This document shows positions 6,254 through 11,456 of a stretch of 11,456 bases of DNA, in pieces. Position 1 is the stretch's first letter; each line of letters starts with the position of its first letter. The stretch is from Urinicoccus sp. (lineage in GTDB: Bacteria; Bacillota; Clostridia; Tissierellales; Peptoniphilaceae). The position numbers and the translations under genes were made by a program. The notes beneath the pieces are model-generated. The model saw nothing but the letters and a program-made list of their open reading frames with translations. It made no database searches and was not told the DNA's origin. The stretch covers positions 1-11,456 of the forward strand of contig JASBZN010000026.1 of the NCBI GenBank assembly GCA_029983435.1, given 5' to 3'.

Positions 6254-6436
6254 TTATGGTATTTTTTCTTTTGCTTTTTCCAATGCATCGATAGAAAGAG
6301 CGATTAGCCCTAAGGATAATAGAACTAAGACCGTATCCTGGGACACTTCTTTTAAGATTAAAAGAACCAAACTTGCTACTCCCATGGCCAAAGCAAAACC
6401 CTTCAGGACCCATCCTTTAAGCTCATTCAAACCCAT
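6254..6436 (-). CDS. Small two-helix membrane protein, function unknown
   Basis: This 60-residue protein has two predicted membrane segments (about residues 9-28 and 35-50) joined by a short polar turn (LKEVSQDT), with a charged end (EKAKEKIP). I do not recognise the family. It is supported as a real gene by its composition, by an AGGGGGA ribosome site eight to nine bases before the ATG, by a possible promoter upstream and by a strong terminator directly after it. Overlapping frames at the same place have no comparable signals. It lies upstream of mntP on the same strand but is separated from it by a terminator and a promoter, so it is not in the same operon. Confidence 0.7.
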   Translation of the reverse strand: MGLNELKGWVLKGFALAMGVASLVLLILKEVSQDTVLVLLSLGLIALSIDALEKAKEKIP

Positions 6437-6473
6437 TCTTTAAATCCCCCTTTTTATAATTGTAGGTAGACTT

Positions 6474-6502
6474 CTTTTACATATCCATTTTATCATGGTC
6501 AA
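6474..6502 (-). promoter_or_regulatory. Possible promoter of the 60-residue membrane protein gene
   Basis: On the minus strand, TTGACC (6497-6502) is followed after 17 bp by TAAAAG (6474-6479). The -35 box is good and the -10 box mediocre. The predicted start would leave a leader of about 35 nt. TACAAT, closer to the gene, is an alternative -10 but has no matching -35. Confidence 0.4.
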
Positions 6503-6670
6503 CTAAAGTTTTTTTAAACTGGATGTAAGTTTTTGATAAAATTAAGGGCTTATTTACTGTCCTTTTTGAAAAGATAATAGACAACAATGAGGGGAGCAAA
6601 AAGAGTTCCTTTCTTCAAACAAGTATGTACAACTTTTGCTTGCAGGCTGGATGCTTCCCTTTTTCTTTAT
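6503..6670. other. Gene-free part of a 362-bp gap, with long-range pairing and a possible gene remnant
   Basis: No convincing gene lies between the small membrane protein gene and the CmpB-like gene. On the plus strand, AGGGGAGC (from 6590) can pair with GCTTCCCT (ending at 6660), with one G-U pair, and a T-rich stretch follows. Inside, AGCAAAA can pair with TTTTGCT. On the minus strand one frame ends at 6550 with a hydrophobic segment, APLIVVYYLFKK, that resembles the end of a membrane peptide. It has no ATG; a TTG start at 6618 would give 22 residues, without a ribosome site. This could be a degraded gene or a tiny peptide. Confidence 0.25.
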
Positions 6671-6698
6671 TTGAAAATACTTTCCCTCGGTATATAAT
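6671..6698 (+). promoter_or_regulatory. Promoter of the CmpB-like membrane protein gene
   Basis: TTGAAA (6671-6676) and a perfect TATAAT (6693-6698) are separated by 16 bp. The predicted start near 6705 gives a leader of about 94 nt. The leader contains a small TTGGG/CCCAA hairpin (6740-6759) followed by CTTTTTG, then GGAGGTG five bases before the ATG. No known riboswitch pattern was recognised. Confidence 0.65.
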
Positions 6699-6798
6699 GG
6701 AAATAAGTTTATTTTAATAGAAAAATGTTTCGACCTTTCTTGGGATGATTTAAACCCAAACTTTTTGAATTGAAAAATAAAAATCATGGAGGTGTTTA

Positions 6799-7770
6799 AT
6801 GGATCCTATTTACATTTATCAATTGATCTTCCTATTTTTTGCCTATTCTCTGGCTGGTTGGATCATCGAAGTAACTTTGAAATATTTTCAATACCACCGT
6901 TTTATCAACCGGGGTTTTCTCATTGGCCCCTACTGTCCTATTTATGGCGCAGGGGCTGTTTTAGTTACTGTCCTCTCTGATCTTTTGGCTCCGTATGATT
7001 CTTCCTACGGAACCAGCTTCCTTCTTTCTTTTTTCTTTTGTGGTGGTTTGGAATACTTAACAAGCCTACTTCTAGAAAACCGCTTCCACGCGCGCTGGTG
7101 GGACTATTCCCAAAAACCTATGAACCTCCATGGTCGGGTTTGGATTGGAAACCTCATCCTCTTTGGCTTAGGCGGTATGGCTATTGATAAAATCTTCAAT
7201 CCTTACCTTTTTACTTATCTTTCCTTGCTTTCCCTGAAACAAATCCAAGTCATCAGTCTTGTTATTGTCCTCCTTATGGGAACAGACTACTTGGTTTCCC
7301 ACTTTGTTATTCAGCTTCTTAAAGAAGGAATTGAACGTTCTGAAGCGGATCAAAGTGAGACCATTGCCAAGGAAGTGCGGTATCTTTTGGAAAATAAATC
7401 TGTTCTCCATCGCCGTTTGATCAACGCCTATCCAGAACTTACCTTCCGTACCGAGCGGGTAAAGGCCCGGTTAGAAAGAATTCGAAGGAACACAGAAAAT
7501 CTCCGTCTCCTTGCCAACAATAAACTCGATTCCATTTCCGATCACTTAGAAGAAACCTACGAAACCATGGAAAAAAATTTAGTTTCTACCAGGAGCCTAC
7601 AACGGCGGATTATCGACCTGCAAGATGAACTGATCCAAGCTCTTTTAGCTGAAAACCTTACAGACCAAGAAAAAGACCGTCTTTTAAAAGAGTTAGGAGA
7701 AGAAAAAGAGCTCTTGAAAAAAAGAGACGACCACAACCTATCTAAATTCCTTTCCAATGGGTTGGAATAA
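6799..7770 (+). CDS. CmpB-type (PF06541-like) membrane protein with coiled-coil tail
   Basis: This 323-residue protein starts with the domain known as putative ABC-transporter type IV or CmpB. Diagnostic pieces are AYSLAGWIIEV (residues 15-25), RFINRGFLIGPYCPIYGAG (34-52), GGLEYLTSLLLENRF (82-96) and RWWDYSQKPMNLHGRVWIG (99-117). About five membrane helices cover residues 6-172. The remaining 150 residues are hydrophilic and helical with heptad-like Leu/Glu/Lys patterns, likely a cytosolic coiled coil. The biochemical role of the domain is not established despite its name, and no ATPase gene is adjacent. Most recognised motifs are in the first 120 residues. The start is fixed by GGAGGTG. The gene stands alone, with its own promoter and a terminator that overlaps its stop codon. 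Confidence 0.8.
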   Translation: MDPIYIYQLIFLFFAYSLAGWIIEVTLKYFQYHRFINRGFLIGPYCPIYGAGAVLVTVLSDLLAPYDSSYGTSFLLSFFFCGGLEYLTSLLLENRFHARWWDYSQKPMNLHGRVWIGNLILFGLGGMAIDKIFNPYLFTYLSLLSLKQIQVISLVIVLLMGTDYLVSHFVIQLLKEGIERSEADQSETIAKEVRYLLENKSVLHRRLINAYPELTFRTERVKARLERIRRNTENLRLLANNKLDSISDHLEETYETMEKNLVSTRSLQRRIIDLQDELIQALLAENLTDQEKDRLLKELGEEKELLKKRDDHNLSKFLSNGLE

Positions 7771-7809
7771 AAAAATTCCCTTACAGACTCGTCTGTAAGG
7801 GAATTTTTT
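7770..7809. terminator. Bidirectional terminator between the CmpB-like gene and htpG
   Basis: A perfect 18-bp stem (7770-7787 with 7792-7809) surrounds a CTCG loop. Six A start the left arm and six T end the right arm, so it works in both directions. It overlaps the last base of the upstream stop codon and lies seven bases beyond the htpG stop, terminating both convergent genes. Confidence 0.92.
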
Positions 7810-7816
7810 CTCTCTT

Positions 7817-9703
7817 CTACTTTGTTTTATTGTCTTTGTCTGCCAACAGGTCAAAGAGGGTTTTGGTGTATTCTGTAGGATTTTTAACCGTTAACCCCTC
7901 AATCAGTCTTCCTTGATTATAAAGGAGCTTGGTGTATTTTTTCAAATTCTCCTTATCATCTTTTAAAGAAAGGAGCTTTTGATAAATGGGGTGATTTTTA
8001 TTAATTTCCAAGACCTTTTCTGCTTCCAGATCTTGTCCTTGGAGTTGAAGGACTTTTTCCATTTCAATAGAAATTTCTCCTCGGCTTAACAGGCAAAGAG
8101 GATGGTCTCCCAAATCTTCTGATGTCTTTACTTCCACAACCTCTCCATCTAAAATTTCTTTCATCTCTTTAAAAAGGCCCTTTTCTTCTTCTGTATGCTC
8201 TAGGTCCTCTTTCTTTTCTGTATTGATGGAAGAAAAAGCCTTGCCCTTATAGTCTTGCATGACCTTTAAAACAAACTCGTCAAGAGGGTCCAAAAGATAG
8301 AGAACTTCTAAATTTTTCTTGTCCATTCCTTCTTTTTGGGGCAATTGGTCAATGCTTGCCAAGCTGTCTCCAGTGGCATAATAAATTCGATCTTGGTCTT
8401 CTTCCATTCTTTCCAAATATTCATCCAAGGTTACATATTCTTTTTCTTTGGAAGAAACAAAGACTAAAAGGTCTCCATACTTTTCTTTTTCCCCACCAAA
8501 GGACTCATAAATAGCCGTCTTAAAAGTAGTTCCAAAGGCCTTGTAAAAAGTAATATAGTCTTCTCTTTTGTTTTTTAAAAGGTCTAGGAGCTTTTCTTTG
8601 ATTTTCTTTTCAATATTTTTTGAAATAATTCGCAATTCCCGGTCTTCTTGCAATATTTCTCTAGAGATATTGAGATTTAAATCTTCGGAATCAATTACCC
8701 CTGTAACAAAGCTAAAGGCATCTGGTAGCAGTTGTTCACACTTATCCATAATTAAAACGCCATTGGAATAGAGCTTCAAGCCTTTTTTAAAGTCTTTGGA
8801 CCGCCAATTAAAGGGCTCCATAGAAGGGATATAGAGGATTCCACGGTAGTTTACTACCCCTTCCACATTCATATGAATATGGGCCAAGGGTTCATCAAAG
8901 CCAAAACCTTCCTCATGGTAAAAGTTTATATAATCCTCTTCTGACAGGTCTTTTTTTGCCTTTTTCCAAATGGGAACCATAGAATTTAAGGTATCCACTT
9001 CTTGATAATTTTCATATTCTGGCGCAGCATCTGGATCTTGATTTTCTTTTTCCACCAGTCGAGACTTGGTCATTTCCATTTGAATGGGATAGCGAATATA
9101 GTTGGAATATCTTTCCACCATTTCCTTTAGCTTATATTGGTCTAGAAACTGGTCATAATTCTCATCCTCTTCATTTGCTTTTAAGTGAAGGCAAATAGTT
9201 GTTCCACTTTCTTCTTTATCTTTTTCCTCAATAGAAAAACCTTCCACCCCTTGAGATTGCCAGTGGTAGCCTTGATTTTCGTCAAATCTTCTTGTATAGA
9301 CATCCACCTTATCCGCTACAAGAAAGGCAGAATAGAAACCCACACCAAATTGACCAATTAGCTCTGATGAATCTTCTTGATCCTCTTGCAATTTTTTCTT
9401 AAATTCTAAGGATCCACTTTGAGCAATGGTTCCTAAGTTTTCCATTAAGTCTTCTTTGTTCATCCCAATACCATGGTCCTGAATCGTCAACGTTCTTTCT
9501 TCTTTATTGGGTATTAACTCAATCACATAGTCTTCTTTAGAAAATGTTAAGTCTGGATTGGTTAAGGACTCATAGTACATCTTATCCGTTGCATCGGATG
9601 CATTGGAAATCAGTTCTCGTAAAAAAATCTCTTTATTGGTATAAATGGAATGAATCATCAGCTCCATTAAGCGCTTGGACTGCGCTTTAAATTCATAATT
9701 CAT
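7817..9703 (-). CDS. htpG: Chaperone protein HtpG (Hsp90 family)
   Basis: This ATP-dependent cytosolic chaperone has the full Hsp90 layout without the eukaryotic charged linker. The N-terminal GHKL ATPase shows NYEFKAQSKRLMELMIHSIYTNKEIFLRELISNASDA, then DHGIGM, the lid GTIAQSG, and GQFGVGFYSAF. The middle domain has WRSKDFKKGLKLYSNGVLI and NLNISREILQ. The C-terminal dimerisation part follows and is shorter in conserved motifs. At 628 residues the length is normal. An upstream in-frame ATG at 9707-9709 touches the AAAGGAGG ribosome site, so the second ATG, six bases from it and starting MNYEF, is the likely start. The gene is monocistronic, with a consensus promoter and a CIRCE operator, so heat-shock control by HrcA is expected. 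Confidence 0.96.
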   Translation of the reverse strand: MNYEFKAQSKRLMELMIHSIYTNKEIFLRELISNASDATDKMYYESLTNPDLTFSKEDYVIELIPNKEERTLTIQDHGIGMNKEDLMENLGTIAQSGSLEFKKKLQEDQEDSSELIGQFGVGFYSAFLVADKVDVYTRRFDENQGYHWQSQGVEGFSIEEKDKEESGTTICLHLKANEEDENYDQFLDQYKLKEMVERYSNYIRYPIQMEMTKSRLVEKENQDPDAAPEYENYQEVDTLNSMVPIWKKAKKDLSEEDYINFYHEEGFGFDEPLAHIHMNVEGVVNYRGILYIPSMEPFNWRSKDFKKGLKLYSNGVLIMDKCEQLLPDAFSFVTGVIDSEDLNLNISREILQEDRELRIISKNIEKKIKEKLLDLLKNKREDYITFYKAFGTTFKTAIYESFGGEKEKYGDLLVFVSSKEKEYVTLDEYLERMEEDQDRIYYATGDSLASIDQLPQKEGMDKKNLEVLYLLDPLDEFVLKVMQDYKGKAFSSINTEKKEDLEHTEEEKGLFKEMKEILDGEVVEVKTSEDLGDHPLCLLSRGEISIEMEKVLQLQGQDLEAEKVLEINKNHPIYQKLLSLKDDKENLKKYTKLLYNQGRLIEGLTVKNPTEYTKTLFDLLADKDNKTK

Positions 9704-9715
9704 AAACATCCTCCT

Positions 9716-9742
9716 TTAGCACTCTTCTAACTAGTCTGCTAA
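9716..9742 (-). promoter_or_regulatory. CIRCE operator (HrcA binding site) of htpG
   Basis: On the minus strand the right arm GAGTGCTAA (9716-9724) is perfect. The 9-bp spacer is correct. The left arm reads TTAGCAGAC (9734-9742) against consensus TTAGCACTC, so 16 of 18 arm bases match. It sits at the predicted transcription start and directly before the ribosome site, the classic position for repression by HrcA. Confidence 0.88.
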
Positions 9743-9743
9743 T

Positions 9744-9772
9744 ATTCTAGTCCAAAAAACCTTCCCTGTCAA
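9744..9772 (-). promoter_or_regulatory. Sigma-A-like promoter of htpG
   Basis: A perfect TTGACA (9767-9772) and TAGAAT (9744-9749) are spaced by exactly 17 bp on the minus strand. The predicted start near 9737 falls inside the CIRCE element. Confidence 0.85.
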
Positions 9773-9837
9773 CTCAGACGTAAGGAGCTTCGATAAACAG
9801 CTACAACTCTTTCTCTCTTATGGGATGAAAGCTCTAT

Positions 9838-9874
9838 AAAAAAAACCTCCTTACTGGTTTTTTCAGTAAAGAGG
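9838..9874 (-). terminator. Second minus-strand terminator downstream of the surface peptidase gene
   Basis: The minus strand forms CCTC-TTACTG paired with CAGTAA-GAGG (10 of 11 positions, one mismatch) around a 7-nt loop, followed by eight T (9838-9845). It lies about 65 bp beyond the first terminator of the peptidase gene. It either backs that one up or ends a short separate transcript; a weak TTAGAA-17-TATAAA promoter (-10 at 9904-9909) is just upstream. Confidence 0.75.
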
Positions 9875-9937
9875 GCCCCTATCAATCCATGGAAGTTCTT
9901 TTGTTTATAAGATTCTTTGCCAAGTCTTCTAAGGATT

Positions 9938-9971
9938 AAAAAAAAGTCTTGACCTAAAGGCCAAGACTTTT
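9938..9971 (-). terminator. Terminator of the surface peptidase gene
   Basis: AAAAGTCTTG and CAAGACTTTT (9942-9951 and 9962-9971) form a 10-bp stem, with a further short CCT/AGG pairing inside the loop. A run of eight T follows on the minus strand (9938-9945). It starts five bases after the stop codon of the peptidase gene. Confidence 0.88.
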
Positions 9972-9976
9972 CACTC

Positions 9977-11456
9977 TTATTTTTTTGGAATCTTACCACT
10001 TCTAGGATTGGCAGCTGTGTTATAGCGAATAAAGTTTTTGTTAAAGATCCGATTTCTTTCTTTAATCATCTTGTAGGGAGATTCAATGGACAAGCCGTTT
10101 TCTATGGCAGAGTGGATATAATAGGGTGTGTTCCCATTTTTTCCCATGTAGATTCCTACGTGGTTAAAGCCCAGGTAAAAATTCGGACTATGGACAAAGA
10201 CCAAGTCTCCTGGCCAAATTTGATTGAAATCAGCAGGAACTTTTTGTCCTCCATATTTTTCACAGTCTTGGTATTGGGCTCGAACCATTTCATAGCCCTT
10301 GTGTTTTCGCATATCTACATCATTAGGGCCAGGAACTCGGATGCCAAATTCCTTGTAGGCGGAATAAACATTGCCACAGCAGTAAACCCCTGCTGGATTT
10401 CTAAGGTCGGTACCAAACCAGTTGAAGGGCCAGCCTTCAAAAGATGCAGCAAAGTTGGCAATTTCTTGACCTCTAAAGCGCAAGGCTTGGTCTGGACCTT
10501 CTAACCACTTGTTCGATAATTCTTCTTGGTCTGGATAGTGCCAGTAAGTTACAAGCTTTTTATAGCCTCCTGGACGATTCCCTTCTCGGACACCACCATC
10601 TTTGCCGAACCAATAAACATTTTTCCCTGTAGAGAAAATTCCATCCCGATACATTCTGTGATCCATGGGGGAGAAGTAGTAGAACTTCCCATCTATCTTT
10701 TTCCAACCCCGGGCCAGACCTTTTTCTGCATCTGCATAGTAGGTTTCGCCATTTTCTTTAAAAAATCCTTTTTTTAAGCTTCCATCATCGTTTAAAAGGT
10801 AGACCTGCTCTTGAACTTGTACTCGTCCACCCTTTACTTGGGACCGGCGAATTTTTTCCCCTGTTTGTGGATTGAACAAATAGGTAGATCCATTCTCCTG
10901 AACCATTTGAACACTTTGTAAATTAACTGCCTTGGGTTCTTCTCCTAAGGTCCGAAGAAGAAAACTTACGGCTTGCGCTCTACTTAGGGTTTCTTTTGGT
11001 GCAAAAAGATTTCCTTGGTAGCCATAGACCACCTTGTTTTGTGTCAAATCCCGCACAGAAGAAATAAAAGCCCCTTGAATTTGATCCTTATCTTGATAGG
11101 GTAAATCAGAAGTATTTCTTCCATTTTCCGCCTTGTTGTTCATTACATTACTTACAAGGTCTACTGCATCTTCCAGTTTTTCTCCCTTGGCCAAAGTGTT
11201 TTTTAATAGGTTGATATGGTCTAAAACAACCACGGCTTCTTCCCGATGGATGGGTTCTTGCGGGTTTAATTTGTTTCCTGGAAAGGCCAAACGTAAAATC
11301 CCCGTTTGATCTGCCTTTTTTAGGATATCCTTGCTCCAAGCCAGGCTATCTAGGTCTTGGTAGCTAGCTTGTCTACCTAAGTCTTCCCCTTGCAACCCCA
11401 AAGATTGATAGGCCATGGTAATAAATTCTGCCCGAGACATTTCTCCATCTGGGCGA
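9977..11456 (-). CDS. Surface peptidase: SLH repeats, cell-wall-binding repeats, NlpC/P60-like domain (5' end missing)
   Basis: The reading frame is open to the window edge, so the true start and any signal peptide lie outside. Positions below count from the Met at 11438-11440. That Met is internal, because PDGEM-SRAEF across it is a typical SLH motif. SLH-like repeats cover about 1-80 and 113-165 (VVYGYQGNLFAPKETLSRAQAV). Cell-wall-binding repeats follow at about 185-290 (GWKKIDGKFYYFSPMDHRMY, NVYWFGKDGG). The C-terminal domain (about 325-475) looks like NlpC/P60: WFGTD, then VYCCGNVYSAY with the likely nucleophile Cys354, PGDLVF, His427 in NHVGIYMG and His443 in YIHSA. It is probably an exported peptidoglycan hydrolase anchored to wall polymers. 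The usual DCSG is YCCG here. The 3' end is complete and followed by a terminator. Confidence 0.85.
   Translation of the reverse strand, partial: RPDGEMSRAEFITMAYQSLGLQGEDLGRQASYQDLDSLAWSKDILKKADQTGILRLAFPGNKLNPQEPIHREEAVVVLDHINLLKNTLAKGEKLEDAVDLVSNVMNNKAENGRNTSDLPYQDKDQIQGAFISSVRDLTQNKVVYGYQGNLFAPKETLSRAQAVSFLLRTLGEEPKAVNLQSVQMVQENGSTYLFNPQTGEKIRRSQVKGGRVQVQEQVYLLNDDGSLKKGFFKENGETYYADAEKGLARGWKKIDGKFYYFSPMDHRMYRDGIFSTGKNVYWFGKDGGVREGNRPGGYKKLVTYWHYPDQEELSNKWLEGPDQALRFRGQEIANFAASFEGWPFNWFGTDLRNPAGVYCCGNVYSAYKEFGIRVPGPNDVDMRKHKGYEMVRAQYQDCEKYGGQKVPADFNQIWPGDLVFVHSPNFYLGFNHVGIYMGKNGNTPYYIHSAIENGLSIESPYKMIKERNRIFNKNFIRYNTAANPRSGKIPKK

Noticed and set aside
6554..6787. A 77-residue minus-strand frame in the gap before the CmpB-like gene
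   Set aside because: It reads through the promoter and leader of the plus-strand gene, has low-complexity composition and no ribosome site.
9704..9709. The upstream ATG of htpG (MFMNYEF)
   Set aside because: It abuts the AAAGGAGG ribosome site with no spacing; the next ATG six bases on is correctly spaced and matches the family start.
9769..9999. A 76-residue minus-strand frame between htpG and the surface peptidase gene
   Set aside because: It runs through two strong terminators and the htpG -35 box, starts inside the peptidase gene, and has no ribosome site.
10112..10504. A 130-residue plus-strand frame opposite the NlpC/P60-like domain
   Set aside because: The minus strand encodes clear catalytic motifs here; the plus frame has no ribosome site or recognisable domain.
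1..11456. tRNA, rRNA, CRISPR, insertion sequence or phage features
   Set aside because: No clover-leaf pattern, spaced direct-repeat array, transposase or integrase motif, or flanking inverted repeats were seen on either strand.

Overview
The window reads as chromosome of a low-GC Gram-positive bacterium, most likely an anaerobic Firmicute of the Clostridia/Tissierellia type. The basis is strong AGGAGG-type ribosome binding sites, A+T-rich intergenic DNA, sigma-A-like promoters, many intrinsic terminators, a CIRCE operator on htpG, and a surface protein that combines S-layer homology motifs with cell-wall-binding repeats. No rRNA, tRNA, CRISPR array, insertion sequence, phage gene or integration site was seen. 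It looks like ordinary chromosome made of short, separately terminated units.

Layout from left to right. A plus-strand cysteine hydrolase of the isochorismatase superfamily (28-726) faces a minus-strand block. The gap between them holds terminators and a well-formed minus-strand promoter that appears to drive a small RNA of about 100 nt (791-893). The block contains a helical protein of unknown function (938-1693), an atypical SLC1/DAACS carrier (1829-3019) behind an extended -10 promoter, and a two-gene unit (4897 to 3147). That unit is a DMT-family permease with a histidine-rich tail followed by a glyoxalase II-like hydrolase, and it ends in a near-ideal terminator. Divergent from it is the DNA repair methyltransferase ogt (4959-5486). 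Next come mntP (manganese efflux, minus) and a 60-residue two-helix membrane protein (minus), each with its own terminator.

A 362-bp gap (6437-6798) carries promoters and unexplained structure. It leads to a plus-strand CmpB-domain membrane protein with a coiled-coil tail (6799-7770), which converges on htpG (minus, 7817-9703) across a shared bidirectional terminator. The htpG gene has a consensus promoter overlapping a slightly degenerate CIRCE element, so HrcA control is likely. The right edge is the 3' part of a large minus-strand surface peptidase: SLH repeats, cell-wall-binding repeats, then an NlpC/P60-like domain. Its start lies outside the window.

The genes do not form one pathway. 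Common themes are envelope and transport (DAACS carrier, DMT permease, MntP, CmpB-like protein, surface peptidase) and stress or detoxification (glyoxalase II, Ogt, HtpG, MntP). No multi-gene novel system is evident. The most promising unexplained items are the small RNA candidate, the carrier lacking canonical SLC1 substrate and sodium residues, and the histidine-tailed permease linked to glyoxalase II.
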